From: Poseidonibacter antarcticus
Lineage (GTDB): Bacteria > Campylobacterota > Campylobacteria > Campylobacterales > Arcobacteraceae
Length of the DNA: 64,000 bases
NCBI RefSeq assembly: GCF_003667345.1
Contig: NZ_RCWF01000002.1
Span: forward strand, 124,001-188,000
Direction: 5' to 3'
Shown: piece after piece, positions 45,049 through 54,855 of the stretch
Numbering within the stretch: the first letter of the stretch is position 1
How the letters are laid out: each line of letters begins with the position of its first letter
Program-made: the position numbers and the translations under genes
The notes under the pieces: model-generated
The model's input: the letters and a program-made list of their open reading frames with translations, nothing else
Database searches by the model: none
What the model was told of the DNA's origin: nothing

Positions 45049-45675
45049 TTACTTAGAATATAACTCTACGATTAATCTTTCTTCAACTGGAATAACTACT
45101 TCTTCTCTTGTAGGAATTCTAGTAAAAATACCAAATGCTTTAGTTGTATCAACATCAACCCAATCAACTAAACCAGTTTGATTTGTTAATTCTAAAGCTC
45201 TAACTACTTGTGGGTTAGATTTAGATTTTTCTTTAATTTCAATTTTTTGTCCAGGTTTTACAACGTAAGAAGGAATATCAACTTTTTTACCGTCTACTAA
45301 AACATGTCCATGAGTTGTAAATTGTCTAGCATTTGCTCTAGTTGTAGCAAATCCCATTCTATAAACAACATTATCTAATCTTTGCTCAATTGAAGTAATT
45401 AAGTTTGACCCTGTATTACCTTCAGTTGTTGAAGCTTTTTTGAAGTATTTTCTGAATTGTTTTTCAGAAACACCATACATAAACTTAGCTTTTTGTTTTT
45501 CTCTTAATTGTAAACCGTACTCAGAAATTTTAGTTCTTCTTTGTCCGTGTTGTCCTGGAGCAAATGGTCTTTTTTCTAAAGCAGATTTTCCGTTAAGTCT
45601 TCTCTCACCCTTTAATCCAAGGTCTGCATCAAGTCTTCTCTCGATTTTTTCTACTGGTCCTCTATATCTAGCCAT
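45049..45675 (-). CDS. rpsD: 30S ribosomal protein S4
   Basis: 208 residues. N-terminal S4 region ([22 protein letters not shown]), then the RNA-binding S4 domain ([41 protein letters not shown]). A primary 16S-binding protein and in many bacteria the translational repressor of its own operon. Sits between rpsK and rpoA. Confidence 0.98.
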   Translation of the reverse strand: MARYRGPVEKIERRLDADLGLKGERRLNGKSALEKRPFAPGQHGQRRTKISEYGLQLREKQKAKFMYGVSEKQFRKYFKKASTTEGNTGSNLITSIEQRLDNVVYRMGFATTRANARQFTTHGHVLVDGKKVDIPSYVVKPGQKIEIKEKSKSNPQVVRALELTNQTGLVDWVDVDTTKAFGIFTRIPTREEVVIPVEERLIVELYSK

Positions 45676-45684
45676 AACTACTCC

Positions 45685-46077
45685 TTACACTCTTCTTCTT
45701 TTAGGAGGTCTACAACCATTATGTGGTAATGGTGTAACATCCTTTAACCATGTAACTCTGATACCTTCAATTGCACCAACAGCTTTAACTGCAGTGTCTC
45801 TACCAGATCCTGGTCCTTGAATTTTAATACCAACGTTTTTAATTCCGTGTTCCATAGCTTTAGCAACAGCATCTTCAGTTGCAGCTTGAGCAGCAAATGG
45901 AGTAGATTTTTTAGAACCTTTGAATCCTAAGTTTCCAGCACTTGACCATGCAATAGCATTACCTACGCTGTCTGTAACTGTAACCATAGTATTATTAAAA
46001 GTTGCCGCAATATGTACGATACCGTCAGCAATATTTTTTCTTACAACTTTTTTTCTAGTAACTTTTCTTTTTGCCAT
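45685..46077 (-). CDS. rpsK: 30S ribosomal protein S11
   Basis: 130 residues; [28 protein letters not shown] and the C-terminal [18 protein letters not shown] are standard for S11, which sits on the platform of the small subunit. Nine bases separate it from rpsM and from rpsD. Confidence 0.98.
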   Translation of the reverse strand: MAKRKVTRKKVVRKNIADGIVHIAATFNNTMVTVTDSVGNAIAWSSAGNLGFKGSKKSTPFAAQAATEDAVAKAMEHGIKNVGIKIQGPGSGRDTAVKAVGAIEGIRVTWLKDVTPLPHNGCRPPKRRRV

Positions 46078-46086
46078 TAGTTATCC

Positions 46087-46455
46087 TTACTTCGCTGCTG
46101 CGCCAACAGTTTTCTTTTTACCTTTTCTAGTTCGAGCATTAGTTTTAGTTTTTTGCCCTCTACATGGTAAACCTTTTCTATGTCTTAAACCTCTGTATGA
46201 ACCTAAGTCCATTAATGATTTAATATCCATAGCAACTTTTTTTCTAAGATCACCTTCAACTTCATAGCTCTTGTGAATTTCTTGTCTAATTGCTGCAGCT
46301 TCATCTTCAGTTAATTCGTGTGCTCTTTTGTTTCTATCGATTCCAACAGCATCTAAAATTAATCTTGAGTTATATAGCCCTATTCCGAAAACATACGTTA
46401 ATGCATATTCCATTCTTTTTTTATTTGGTAAATCAACACCTGCGATTCTTGCCAT
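46087..46455 (-). CDS. rpsM: 30S ribosomal protein S13
   Basis: 122 residues beginning [26 protein letters not shown] and with the [22 protein letters not shown] tail typical of S13, which contacts the tRNA and the 50S subunit. It follows rpmJ by 5 bases. Confidence 0.98.
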   Translation of the reverse strand: MARIAGVDLPNKKRMEYALTYVFGIGLYNSRLILDAVGIDRNKRAHELTEDEAAAIRQEIHKSYEVEGDLRKKVAMDIKSLMDLGSYRGLRHRKGLPCRGQKTKTNARTRKGKKKTVGAAAK

Positions 46456-46460
46456 GTGTT

Positions 46461-46574
46461 TTATCCTTGTCTTTGTTTGTGTTTTTTAGTTTCGCAAATT
46501 ACTCTTACGACACCTCTTCTTTTAACAATTTTACATTTGTCACACATCTTCTTTACTGAAGCTCTAACTTTCAT
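46461..46574 (-). CDS. rpmJ: 50S ribosomal protein L36
   Basis: 37 residues: [20 protein letters not shown], followed by [17 protein letters not shown]. The zinc-ligand set C-x2-C and C-x4-H is complete. It was too short for a length-limited open-frame search but is unmistakable. The ATG at 46574 follows AGAGGGACG. The first gene of the operon; no infA or secY precedes it here, unlike many bacteria. Confidence 0.96.
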   Translation of the reverse strand: MKVRASVKKMCDKCKIVKRRGVVRVICETKKHKQRQG

Positions 46575-46619
46575 AAGTCGTCCCTCTTTTTTTGTGTATT
46601 TCCAAATACTACATTAGGT

Positions 46620-46652
46620 ATGAATGATTACTTCATACTTTATATCATTCAT
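46620..46652. promoter_or_regulatory. Inverted repeat upstream of the ribosomal protein operon
   Basis: ATGAATGAT (46620-46628) is the exact inverse of ATCATTCAT (46644-46652), with 15 bases between. It lies 46 bases upstream of rpmJ, in the region expected to hold the operon promoter or leader. Function unknown. Confidence 0.3.
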
Positions 46653-46834
46653 CCAACTCTTTATAAAACACAAAAACATTTTATAAAAACTTCTTTTATG
46701 CTTGTAGAAATGGAGTCGGATTATAATCAAGACTTACTTAAAGCTTTATTAATCTGGTTTAAAATAGTGCCTACAATTGTTTTTTTAATAAATCTTGTTG
46801 TAAAATCATCAAAATTATTTATAAAAGGTTTAAT

Positions 46835-47197
46835 ATGTCAGAAATTTACAAAAACTCATTAATAAAAGTTGAAATAGAAAATAGTGAGATTCCATGGCTA
46901 AAAGTATTTACACAAAAAGATATAAAAGAGTTTTCTCAATGTGATAATGAAACAAAAATAGAAATATTTAGATGTTTAGATATTATTGAAAAAGAGATGT
47001 TGGATTATTTTAAACCTGCAAAAATAAACATAGCTTCATTTGGAAATTATGTTCCTCATGTTCATTTTCATATTATGGCAAGATTTGAAGAAGATTCATA
47101 TTTTCCTGAACCTATGTGGGGAAAACTTCAAAGAGAAGCAAAACTTGATTTGCCCTCTTTTAAAGATTTCTTTGAAATTGTTAAAAATAAGTTATAA
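46835..47197 (+). CDS. HIT family protein
   Basis: 120 residues with the histidine triad HVHFHI near residue 75 (PHVHFHIMARF), the nucleotide-binding active site of HIT hydrolases. The N-terminal half is compact. This variant is often found in Campylobacterota; substrate may be a dinucleotide or nucleoside phosphate. Starts behind AAAGG at good spacing. Divergent from the ribosomal operon and convergent with leuB. Confidence 0.9.
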   Translation: MSEIYKNSLIKVEIENSEIPWLKVFTQKDIKEFSQCDNETKIEIFRCLDIIEKEMLDYFKPAKINIASFGNYVPHVHFHIMARFEEDSYFPEPMWGKLQREAKLDLPSFKDFFEIVKNKL

Positions 47198-47199
47198 AT

Positions 47200-47224
47200 A
47201 TAAAGAAGGAAAATCCTTCTTTAT
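47200..47224. terminator. Bidirectional terminator between the HIT gene and leuB
   Basis: ATAAAGAAGGA (47200-47210) with TCCTTCTTTAT (47214-47224), a perfect 11-base stem and three-base loop, starting 3 bases after the HIT stop and touching the leuB stop on the other strand. T-rich DNA follows on the plus side. Confidence 0.75.
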
Positions 47225-48291
47225 TATTTATTTATATAATTAGCAATTACATCACCCATTTCAGTAGTTGATAAAACTTCTTTAGCATCAAACTCAGCTA
47301 AATCTTTTGTTCTATACCCATCTTTTAATACATTTCTAATAGCATTTGTAATCATATCTGCTGCTTTATCTTCACCAAGTGAATATTTAAGCATCATAGC
47401 AGCTGATTCAATTGTAGCAATTGGATTTGCAATACCTTGTCCTGCAATATCAGGTGCTGAACCATGAATTGGTTCATAAACAGCTGTTTTATCACCTGTT
47501 GATGCAGATGGTAATAATCCAATAGAACCAACAACCATAGATGCAGTATCAGATAAAATATCACCAAAGATATTTCCAGTTACGATAACATCAAATTGTT
47601 TTGGATTTCTTACTAATTGCATTGCTGCATTATCTACATACATATGAGTTAATTCTACAGAAGGATAATCAGCAGATAATTCAATCATAGTATCTCTCCA
47701 TAATTGAGAAACTTCAAGAACATTTGCTTTATCTACAGAACAAACTCTCTTATCTCTTTTCATTGCAAATTCAAAAGCTTGTTTACCAATTCTGATAATC
47801 TCATCTTTTGTATATACCATAGTATTATATGCTCTTTGACCATCGTTAGCTCTTGGTTGTCCAAAATAAATACCACCAATAAGTTCACGTACTACCATAA
47901 TGTCACAACCTTCAATTACTTCAGGTTTTAAAGTTGATGCATTAACCAACTCATCATAAACAATAGCAGGTCTTAAGTTTGCATAAACACCTAATTCTTC
48001 TCTAAGTTTTAAAAGTCCTGTTTCTGGTCTTAATTCTCGAGGAAGGTTATCCCATTTTTCTCCACCAATTGAACCAAATAAACAAGCATCAGATGCTAAA
48101 ACACCTGGAACTGTTTCAGGAGGTAAAGGAACACCTGTTTCATCAATTGCAATTCCACCCATTAAATATTCTTTATAATCTAATGTGAAATTACAAGCTC
48201 CTGCTACTGTATCTAAAACTTTAATTGCTTCATCAACGATTTCAGGACCGATTCCATCACCTTTAATAACTGAGATATTATATTTTTTCAT
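47224..48291 (-). CDS. leuB: 3-isopropylmalate dehydrogenase
   Basis: 355 residues. NAD-dependent beta-decarboxylating dehydrogenase of leucine synthesis. [23 protein letters not shown], the [12 protein letters not shown] loop that selects isopropylmalate, [31 protein letters not shown] and [14 protein letters not shown] are all standard. It lies 2 bases after leuD on the same strand; leuA and leuC are elsewhere. Confidence 0.98.
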   Translation of the reverse strand: MKKYNISVIKGDGIGPEIVDEAIKVLDTVAGACNFTLDYKEYLMGGIAIDETGVPLPPETVPGVLASDACLFGSIGGEKWDNLPRELRPETGLLKLREELGVYANLRPAIVYDELVNASTLKPEVIEGCDIMVVRELIGGIYFGQPRANDGQRAYNTMVYTKDEIIRIGKQAFEFAMKRDKRVCSVDKANVLEVSQLWRDTMIELSADYPSVELTHMYVDNAAMQLVRNPKQFDVIVTGNIFGDILSDTASMVVGSIGLLPSASTGDKTAVYEPIHGSAPDIAGQGIANPIATIESAAMMLKYSLGEDKAADMITNAIRNVLKDGYRTKDLAEFDAKEVLSTTEMGDVIANYINK

Positions 48292-48293
48292 AC

Positions 48294-48794
48294 TTACTTT
48301 CCTTCTGCCATTTCTGCTTTTGCATAATTAATTAATCCACCACTTGCAATTAATTCTTGCATGAAAGGAGGAATTGGAGTGAATTCATATTCTTTTTTTG
48401 TTGTATCATTAGTAATAACACCATTATCTAAGTTAATACTAATTGTTTCACCCTCTTTAATTTCTAAAGATTCTGGTAATTCAAAAATTGGTAATCCCAT
48501 ATTAAATGCATTTCTATAGAAAATTCTTGCAAAAGATGGAGCAACAATAGCAGCAACACCAGCAGCTTTTAAAGCAATAGGAGCGTGTTCTCTTGAAGAA
48601 CCACAACCAAAGTTTTCACCAGCAACAATAATGTCACCTCTTTGTAACTTATTAGGAAATTCAGGGTCTGCATCTTCCATTACGTATTTAGCTAAATGCT
48701 CTGGGTCTGAACTATTTAAATATCTAGCAGCAATAATAACATCTGTATCAATATTAGCTCCAAAATTCCATACTTTTCCAGTAATTTTATTCAT
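48294..48794 (-). CDS. leuD: 3-isopropylmalate dehydratase small subunit
   Basis: 166 residues. The swivelling small subunit of isopropylmalate isomerase: [50 protein letters not shown]. The short bacterial/archaeal-type LeuD. It needs LeuC, which is not adjacent. It precedes leuB by two bases. Upstream, on the other strand, is rpoD. Confidence 0.97.
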   Translation of the reverse strand: MNKITGKVWNFGANIDTDVIIAARYLNSSDPEHLAKYVMEDADPEFPNKLQRGDIIVAGENFGCGSSREHAPIALKAAGVAAIVAPSFARIFYRNAFNMGLPIFELPESLEIKEGETISINLDNGVITNDTTKKEYEFTPIPPFMQELIASGGLINYAKAEMAEGK

Positions 48795-48928
48795 ATTTTG
48801 TGTCCTTAGTCTTCAATAAAATTTTCAATATTTTCAAAGAATTATTTTTTAAAAGATGCATTTTATCTAATACTTTAGTAATTTTTGATTAAATATAAAA
48901 AACTAATTAGATTTTTAGCTATTTTCGG

Positions 48929-48934
48929 TATAAT
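48929..48934 (+). promoter_or_regulatory. -10 element of the rpoD promoter
   Basis: TATAAT at 48929-48934 preceded by TTTTCGG and by regularly spaced T/A-rich tracts rather than a clear -35, the usual style in this phylum. It lies 34 bases before the rpoD ATG at 48968. Confidence 0.6.
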
Positions 48935-48967
48935 ATCAACCTATCTTAAAAAGAGGATGTTCGATAT

Positions 48968-50818
48968 ATGAGCGCAAAAGATCTAAACAAAGCAATTGAA
49001 CAAACGGTTAAAGAGTATAAAGATTCTATTCTTACATATGAAAAAATTATTAAAATATTTCCTAAGGCACCTTCGGGGGCAAATGTAAAAAAACTTTTAG
49101 CTTTTATCCAATTATATAACGTAACTGTAATTAGTTCGCAAGAGCAAGCAAAAAGAATGAATGCTGAAGAAGCGAAAAAAAGAAAAGAACAAAGAGAAAA
49201 ACTAATAATGAATGAAGATGATGTTTATGATCTTCTAAAAAATAAAGAGTTATTAGAATGGTCAAGATCAGATTCTCCTGTTCGAATGTATTTAAGAGAA
49301 ATGGGACAAATTCCATTACTTACAAAAGAAGAAGAAATTGAAATTTCTAAAAAAATTGAAATGGGTGAAGATGTAATTCTTGATGCAATTTGTTATGTAC
49401 CATACTTAATTGATTTCATTTTAGAGTATAAAGAACCTTTAGTAAATAGAGAAAGAAAAGTAAAAGAATTGTTTAGAAACTTTGATGATGAAGATTCTGA
49501 TGATTCTTCTGATGATTCTTCTGATTCTAATGCATCTGATAATGAAAAAGCTGATGGTAAAAAACAGAAAAAACTTGATAAAAGAGCACAAACAATTATT
49601 GATGCATTTAAAATATTAGAAAAAGCAAAAAAAGATTGGCTTAAATTCTTAACAAAAGAAGCTGCAAAATCTGATTCTGAAGCTGATCAAATGCAACATA
49701 ACTTAGCTATTGCTTTTAGAAAGAGAATTTTAAAAGAAGCATTATTAGACCTTGGACCTACATCTAAACTAATTACAGAAATTGTAAAAGCTATGGAAAC
49801 TGCACTTAAATCAGATACAGGATTTGATCATGAGCTTAAGAGACTTGAATATAAATTACCTTTATTTAATGATACTTTATTACAAAATCACCAAAAGATT
49901 TTAGATAATATTGTTAATTTAACTAAAGCACAAATTACTACAATGGTTCCTGAAGCTACTATGGTTTCTACTTATATGGAAATTAAAAAACTTTTCCAAA
50001 CTGCAGAAGCATCAAAAGATGGTTTCGATTTAGAACCAGAAGAATTAAAAGATGTTTTAGAGCAAATTAAACGTGGTAAAGATATTACAGATAAGTCTAA
50101 AACAAGAATGGCAAAATCAAACCTAAGACTTGTTGTATCTATTGCAAAAAGATATACAAATAGAGGTTTACCATTCCTAGATTTAATTCAAGAAGGTAAT
50201 ATAGGTCTTATGAAAGCTGTTGATAAATTTGAGTATAAAAAGGGATATAAATTCTCTACTTATGCAACATGGTGGATTAGACAAGCAATTTCTAGAGCAA
50301 TTGCAGATCAAGCCAGAACAATTAGAATCCCAATTCATATGATTGAAACTATTAATAGAATCAATAAAATCATTAGAAAAGGTATTCAAGAAAATGGTAA
50401 AGAACCTGATGTTGATCAAATTTCAGAAGAAGTTGGATTACCTGTTGATAAGGTTAAACAAGTAATTAAAATTACTAAAGAACCTGTATCACTTGAAGCA
50501 CCAATTGGTTCTGATGACGATGGTAAATTTGGTGACTTTGTTCCAGATGAAAAAGCGCCTACTCCTGTTGATAATATTATGAAAGAAGATTTACAAAATC
50601 AAATTGATCAAATATTAGCTCAATTAAATGAAAGAGAACAAGCTGTTGTAAGAATGAGATTTGGACTTATGGTTGATGCTTCAGATAGAACACTAGAAGA
50701 AATTGGAAAAGAACTTTCTGTTACAAGAGAAAGAGTTAGACAAATTGAATCAAGTGCTATTAAAAAATTAAAACATCCTAAAGTAGGTAAAAACCTTAAG
50801 AATTACGTGGAAAGTTAG
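48968..50818 (+). CDS. rpoD: RNA polymerase primary sigma factor (sigma-70)
   Basis: 616 residues. Region 1.1 at the N-terminus ([24 protein letters not shown]). Region 1.2 is around [25 protein letters not shown] very acidic, serine-rich insert follows ([16 protein letters not shown]). Region 2 has [29 protein letters not shown]-type motifs and [16 protein letters not shown]; regions 3 and 4 end with [19 protein letters not shown]. It directs core polymerase to housekeeping promoters. The next gene starts 3 bases past its stop. Confidence 0.98.
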   Translation: MSAKDLNKAIEQTVKEYKDSILTYEKIIKIFPKAPSGANVKKLLAFIQLYNVTVISSQEQAKRMNAEEAKKRKEQREKLIMNEDDVYDLLKNKELLEWSRSDSPVRMYLREMGQIPLLTKEEEIEISKKIEMGEDVILDAICYVPYLIDFILEYKEPLVNRERKVKELFRNFDDEDSDDSSDDSSDSNASDNEKADGKKQKKLDKRAQTIIDAFKILEKAKKDWLKFLTKEAAKSDSEADQMQHNLAIAFRKRILKEALLDLGPTSKLITEIVKAMETALKSDTGFDHELKRLEYKLPLFNDTLLQNHQKILDNIVNLTKAQITTMVPEATMVSTYMEIKKLFQTAEASKDGFDLEPEELKDVLEQIKRGKDITDKSKTRMAKSNLRLVVSIAKRYTNRGLPFLDLIQEGNIGLMKAVDKFEYKKGYKFSTYATWWIRQAISRAIADQARTIRIPIHMIETINRINKIIRKGIQENGKEPDVDQISEEVGLPVDKVKQVIKITKEPVSLEAPIGSDDDGKFGDFVPDEKAPTPVDNIMKEDLQNQIDQILAQLNEREQAVVRMRFGLMVDASDRTLEEIGKELSVTRERVRQIESSAIKKLKHPKVGKNLKNYVES

Positions 50819-50821
50819 AAA

Positions 50822-51502
50822 ATGAATTTTTTTGAAGACTGGGTTGAACTTGATTTAAACCCTATTATTTCTTTTTCTTCTACGTCAAAGATTTTATATA
50901 CAAATTGTGAAGCTCAGTTTTTATTAAATAGAATAAAACCAAAAGAGCTTTATGATATAGCTTTACAGTATGCTCCAAAATCTTTTGGAGCAGAAACATC
51001 TTATATAGATTTAACTATACAAAACTATACCTTTTATGCCATTACTGTTACATATGAAAATGAAGATGAAATTCATATAAAACTTTATAAAAGTGCTATG
51101 GTAAAAAAAGAATCAAAACTTAATATTAAAAATATAAATAGTACAAATATTTTTACACTTGTAGATTTAGCAATATCTACAAACAAGATTAAAACAGATA
51201 CCTTATATACAAAAAACTATGATCCTTCTATTCCTGAATTTAAACTAGATGCAAGTTTATTTATAAAAACACTTAATCAAATTTTTGAAGCTTTTAGTGG
51301 TTCTACTGATATATATTGTTCTATTTTACTTAAAATTGGTGAATATATAAAAATTGAAGGAAAAAAATATTCTTTAATTGCGGTTGAGATAATATCTAAT
51401 AAAAAAGCAAGAAAAGAACTACTTCAATATAAAGAAGATTGTTCTTTTATTCTAACATGCGAAGAGAACAAAGTAATTATTGATTTACCTCTAATTACTT
51501 AA
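50822..51502 (+). CDS. Conserved unknown protein downstream of rpoD
   Basis: 226 residues, no signal peptide or membrane segment. The N-terminal third (SFSSTSKILYTNCEAQFLLNR) is PAS-like at a stretch. The C-terminal half (LFIKTLNQIFEAFSGSTDIYCSILLKIGEYIKIEGKKYSLIAVEII) vaguely resembles a degenerate ATPase domain of sensor kinases, but no phospho-acceptor or G-box is present. Not assigned. Three bases after rpoD, hence almost certainly co-transcribed with it. Confidence 0.7.
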   Translation: MNFFEDWVELDLNPIISFSSTSKILYTNCEAQFLLNRIKPKELYDIALQYAPKSFGAETSYIDLTIQNYTFYAITVTYENEDEIHIKLYKSAMVKKESKLNIKNINSTNIFTLVDLAISTNKIKTDTLYTKNYDPSIPEFKLDASLFIKTLNQIFEAFSGSTDIYCSILLKIGEYIKIEGKKYSLIAVEIISNKKARKELLQYKEDCSFILTCEENKVIIDLPLIT

Positions 51503-51523
51503 GAATTACTATTTAAAATTATT

Positions 51524-51554
51524 CAAAGCTTTTATCTTTTATCTAAAAGCTTTG
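51524..51554. terminator. Hairpin between convergent genes after rpoD
   Basis: CAAAGCTTTTA (51524-51534) with TAAAAGCTTTG (51544-51554), a perfect 11-base stem and nine-base loop. It overlaps the end of the minus-strand gene. T-tracts are weak on both sides. Confidence 0.45.
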
Positions 51555-52080
51555 AAAATAAAACTCCAATAGGAACTATTCCTAATCCTACTATAAAAGC
51601 TATTGGATGAAATAGTTTATTGTTATTTAAAGCAAAAAAACCAAATACTAAAATTACATATCCTAAAACTCTATATATTGATAAAAATCCTGTTGCTGAA
51701 AAAATAGTATTTTTAAAAGAATTCTTTTTTACTTTTGATTTCTCATCTGTAATAATCTCTTTTATTTTTTGTGTTGTTAATTCAGATTCTGGAATTTCTT
51801 CATATTCAGTATATAAATCATAAGGATCGTCTATTTCATCTATCTTATCCCTATCTTCACCATTTTGTTTTTTTGATAAATCAAGTTTAGATAATCTTCC
51901 TTGAATATTTTTTCTATATGATAAAAAAGAAGCAATAGTAATGAATAACGATGAAATAAATGCAACTTGAGTATTTAATAACCATATTGGCGTATTAAAT
52001 ACTAAAGCATAAATAACTAAACAAAGATCTAAAGTTATAAAAACTAGAGCAAAGTTTTTAATTGATTGATTAATCTTCAT
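51532..52080 (-). CDS. Unknown membrane protein of the hemL cluster
   Basis: 182 residues from the ATG at 52080, which overlaps the AtpZ stop by 11 bases; longer upstream starts lie inside AtpZ and are unlikely. Four membrane segments in two pairs (FALVFITLDLCLVIYALVF and AFISSLFITIASFL; GFLSIYRVLGYVILVFGFFAL and IAFIVGLGIVPIGVLF) frame an acidic cytoplasmic loop (DEIDDPYDLYTEYEEIPESE). Similar integral membrane genes sit beside hemL in Campylobacter, in my memory. Function unknown. Confidence 0.75.
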   Translation of the reverse strand: MKINQSIKNFALVFITLDLCLVIYALVFNTPIWLLNTQVAFISSLFITIASFLSYRKNIQGRLSKLDLSKKQNGEDRDKIDEIDDPYDLYTEYEEIPESELTTQKIKEIITDEKSKVKKNSFKNTIFSATGFLSIYRVLGYVILVFGFFALNNNKLFHPIAFIVGLGIVPIGVLFSKLLDKR

Positions 52081-52381
52081 CGTCGTCGTATTTTCTATCC
52101 CCATGCTTAGCTCTATAAGCATATCTAGGGTCATCTTCCATACCTTCGTATGCTTTTTGAGCTCTTTTATATGCTTTGTATACATTAAGTCCAGCTGCTG
52201 CTATTCCCCAAAATAAACCTAACCATAATAACCAATCAATTTCGAAAAGTGCTTTTAAACCATATCCAATACCAAAACCAATAGCAATAGCTGCTACCAT
52301 TGAAATACCCAAAGATAAATTGTCTAAAGCTTCAATCTTATCTCTATGTTTTGGTATTACTTTTTCTTCTTTTTTTTGCAT
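52070..52381 (-). CDS. AtpZ/AtpI family protein
   Basis: 103 residues with two membrane helices (ISMVAAIAIGFGIGYGLKALF, WLLWLGLFWGIAAAGLNVYKAY) around the conserved pattern of AtpZ/AtpI proteins, which assist F-type ATP synthase assembly or magnesium supply. The C-terminus is highly charged (YRAKHGDRKYDDDED). It sits between ppnP and the unknown membrane gene, not next to the atp operon, as in related bacteria. Confidence 0.85.
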   Translation of the reverse strand: MQKKEEKVIPKHRDKIEALDNLSLGISMVAAIAIGFGIGYGLKALFEIDWLLWLGLFWGIAAAGLNVYKAYKRAQKAYEGMEDDPRYAYRAKHGDRKYDDDED

Positions 52382-52389
52382 TATTAATT

Positions 52390-52704
52390 CTACTTAATAT
52401 ATGAACAACAATAATCACATATTGTTTTCACTTTAATATCAAAATTTGAATTAGCAATTACACTAAAAGAAGTATTAGCTGTATAAGTATTCCAAGTATC
52501 TTCACCTGCTAGTTTAACTTCAACCTCACCTGCTAATATTTCCATTAGTTCAGCTTCATTTGTTCCAAAGTTATAAGTTCCAGGCATCATAATTCCTAAA
52601 GATTTACTTTCACCATTTTCATCTATAAAAGATCTACTTGTAACATTTCCATCAAAATATATATTTGCATTTTTTATTAATTCAACATTTTTAAAACTAG
52701 TCAT
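52390..52704 (-). CDS. ppnP: Pyrimidine/purine nucleoside phosphorylase
   Basis: 104-residue cupin (formerly DUF1255/YaiE). NANIYFDGNVTSRSFIDENGESKSLGIMMPGTYNFGTNEAELMEILAGEVEVKL is the standard sequence. It phosphorolyses several nucleosides to base and ribose-1-phosphate. Ten bases after hemL and eight before AtpZ, so part of that operon. Confidence 0.92.
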   Translation of the reverse strand: MTSFKNVELIKNANIYFDGNVTSRSFIDENGESKSLGIMMPGTYNFGTNEAELMEILAGEVEVKLAGEDTWNTYTANTSFSVIANSNFDIKVKTICDYCCSYIK

Positions 52705-52714
52705 ATCTTTCCTT

Positions 52715-53995
52715 TTATAAGTTTTTCATAACTTCTGATGCTGCTTTTAAACAATCATCAATATCATCATTTGTTATTACAGTTGATATAAATCCAAGTT
52801 CATATTGAGAACAAGCAAAATAGTAACCTCTTTTTAACATTTCGTGATGAAATTTCGCAAATCTATCAAAATCTGATGTAGCGACATCTTTTATATTTAA
52901 AGGTGATTTTTCATTGAAGAAGTAACCAAACATTGAACCTCTTGTATTAACTTGAAAAGGAATATTATAAGAGTTTGCAACTTCTTTTAATCCATTCATT
53001 AATCTTAAAGCTTTTGCATTTAAATCATCATAGATAGCTGGATTTGCTTTTAATTTTCGTAAACCAACTAATCCCGCACTCATAGCAACAGGATTTCCAC
53101 TTAATGTACCTGCTTGATAGACAGGACCATCTGGTGAAAGATGTGCCATTATTTCATTTGAACCTGCAAATGCACCAACTGGCATTCCTCCACCAATAAC
53201 TTTTCCAAAAGTAATCATATCTGCTTTTGTATCAACAAGCCCAGATGCACCTGTTAAAGAAGCTCTAAATCCTGACATAACTTCATCAAATATTAGTAAT
53301 GTACCGTGTTTATCACATAATTTTCTACAAGCTTTTAAAAACTCTTGTGTAGCTGGAACTAATCCCATATTTCCTGCAATTGGTTCAATAATAATACAAG
53401 CTATATCATCTGATTGCTCAAAACATTTTTCTAAATTTTTAATATTGTTATATTCGCAAACTATAGTATGTTTTGTTAAATCAGCTGGAACTCCTGGAGA
53501 ACTTGGTGTTCCAAAAGTTGCTAAGCCTGAACCTGCTTGAACAAGAAGTGAATCAGAATGTCCATGGTAACATCCTTCAAATTTTAAAATATTATCTCTA
53601 CCTGTCACACCACGAGCAAGTCTAATAGCTGACATTGTAGCTTCAGTTCCTGAACTTACAAATCTTACTTTATCAATATTTTCATACATATCAACAATTT
53701 CAGAAGCTAATTGTGTTTCCAATTCAGTTGGTGCGCCAAAAGATAAACCATTTTTAACTGTTTGTAAAACTGCTTGCTCAATATCACTATCACAATGACC
53801 AAATATTAAAGGTCCCCAAGACTGTACAAAATCTAAATATTTATTACCATCTACATCATATAAATATGCACCTTTTCCTTTTGTTATAAAAGGTGGAGTT
53901 CCTCCAACACTTTTAAATGCACGTACGGGAGAATCAACACCTCCTGGTATTACTTCTTTTGCTTGTGCGTATGCTTTTACTGAATTATCAAACAT
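52715..53995 (-). CDS. hemL: Glutamate-1-semialdehyde 2,1-aminomutase
   Basis: 426 residues of the class III aminotransferase fold. [21 protein letters not shown] at the start, [11 protein letters not shown] and the pyridoxal-phosphate lysine in [18 protein letters not shown] near residue 267. It makes 5-aminolevulinate in the C5 heme pathway. It leads a minus-strand operon with ppnP, atpZ and the membrane gene, and is divergent from the TonB-like gene. Ribosome site TAGGAAATAAA. Confidence 0.98.
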   Translation of the reverse strand: MFDNSVKAYAQAKEVIPGGVDSPVRAFKSVGGTPPFITKGKGAYLYDVDGNKYLDFVQSWGPLIFGHCDSDIEQAVLQTVKNGLSFGAPTELETQLASEIVDMYENIDKVRFVSSGTEATMSAIRLARGVTGRDNILKFEGCYHGHSDSLLVQAGSGLATFGTPSSPGVPADLTKHTIVCEYNNIKNLEKCFEQSDDIACIIIEPIAGNMGLVPATQEFLKACRKLCDKHGTLLIFDEVMSGFRASLTGASGLVDTKADMITFGKVIGGGMPVGAFAGSNEIMAHLSPDGPVYQAGTLSGNPVAMSAGLVGLRKLKANPAIYDDLNAKALRLMNGLKEVANSYNIPFQVNTRGSMFGYFFNEKSPLNIKDVATSDFDRFAKFHHEMLKRGYYFACSQYELGFISTVITNDDIDDCLKAASEVMKNL

Positions 53996-54032
53996 TTTAT
54001 TTCCTATTAATTTTCTATTAGCGATATTCTAC

Positions 54033-54038
54033 TATAAT
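54033..54038 (+). promoter_or_regulatory. -10-like TATAAT seven bases from the TonB-like start
   Basis: TATAAT at 54033-54038 with the ATG at 54045 only six bases beyond. A transcript from it would begin at or next to the start codon, so the mRNA would be leaderless. No Shine-Dalgarno sequence is seen before the ATG, which fits. The hemL promoter must overlap on the other strand. Confidence 0.45.
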
Positions 54039-54044
54039 CACGTT

Positions 54045-54845
54045 ATGAAACTTATTATACTTAGCCTTATTATTTCAATATCTTTACATTTGTTAATATT
54101 CAATGATTATGAACTTACTCAAAAACAAGATGAACAACAAAATAATATTAAAAAACAAAAACAAGCTAATGTAACATTTGTAAAAATTAAAAAAAAAGTT
54201 GAATTAGCTAAAAAAGAAATAATTAAAAAAACAGAGATAAAAAAAACTAAACCTAAATCAGAATCTAAAAAAACAGTTATAAAAAAGAAAACAACAACAC
54301 AAAAGAGAAGTAAAAAAGTTACAAAAAAAAGAGCTATAACAAAAAAAGTAGCAAAAAAGTTTATTAAAGCTCCAAAAAAGATTAAGTATGATAAAAAAAG
54401 AGTTACAAAAATACCTAGTAAGAAAAAAATAGAAGCTGTAAAAAATAGAACATTAGAAGATTTTTTATCACAAAAAGAACCAATTAATAAAGAGATATTA
54501 GATGATATTCAAAAACTTTATGGTAAAGAATTTGAAACATTTACAAAGGTACAAAAAGCCTATATCAAGAAAAATTTTAATAGTTTTCAAGTAATAACAC
54601 AAAGAGTATTATCAAGATTAGGATATCCACGTCTTGCAGCTGAATTAAAAATTTCAGGTTCAAATGTAGTAGAGTTTATTTTTCATCCAAACGGTAATAT
54701 TTCAGACTTAAGAATTACAAATTCATCGGGTTACGAAATATTTGATAAATATACTATTAAATTAATACAAATAGCATATAAAGATTACCCTAGACCAAAA
54801 ACATCGACTAAATTAATATTTAATGTTCGATATACATTATATTAG
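54045..54845 (+). CDS. TonB-like energy transducer
   Basis: 266 residues. An N-terminal signal-anchor helix (LIILSLIISISLHLLIF), a long very lysine-rich spacer (residues about 35-140; the proline-rich type of spacer is replaced by lysine repeats), and a C-terminal TonB domain (KISGSNVVEFIFHPNGNISDLRITNSSGYEIFDKYTIKLIQIAY). It would pass proton-motive energy to an outer-membrane receptor with ExbB/ExbD, none of which is adjacent. Followed closely by two unknown genes. Confidence 0.85.
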   Translation: MKLIILSLIISISLHLLIFNDYELTQKQDEQQNNIKKQKQANVTFVKIKKKVELAKKEIIKKTEIKKTKPKSESKKTVIKKKTTTQKRSKKVTKKRAITKKVAKKFIKAPKKIKYDKKRVTKIPSKKKIEAVKNRTLEDFLSQKEPINKEILDDIQKLYGKEFETFTKVQKAYIKKNFNSFQVITQRVLSRLGYPRLAAELKISGSNVVEFIFHPNGNISDLRITNSSGYEIFDKYTIKLIQIAYKDYPRPKTSTKLIFNVRYTLY

Positions 54846-54855
54846 AAGGAAATAA

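Noticed and set aside
46620-46862. An 80-residue plus-strand frame in front of the HIT gene
   Set aside because: It overlaps the start of the HIT gene, covers a promoter region and the inverted repeat, has no ribosome site, and shows no conserved-looking pattern.
49495-49545. Serine/aspartate repeats in rpoD as a DNA tandem repeat
   Set aside because: The GATGATTCTTCT-like repetition is simply the acidic Asp-Ser insert between sigma regions 1 and 2, common in this phylum. It keeps frame.
52081-52185. N-terminal extension of the unknown membrane gene into AtpZ
   Set aside because: The longer frame starts inside the AtpZ gene with no ribosome site. The ATG at 52080 overlaps the AtpZ stop in the classic coupled manner and sits just before the first membrane helix.
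54170-54470. A-rich repeat-like stretch in the TonB-like gene
   Set aside because: It encodes the lysine-rich periplasmic spacer of the protein in one frame. No independent repeat unit or array was seen.
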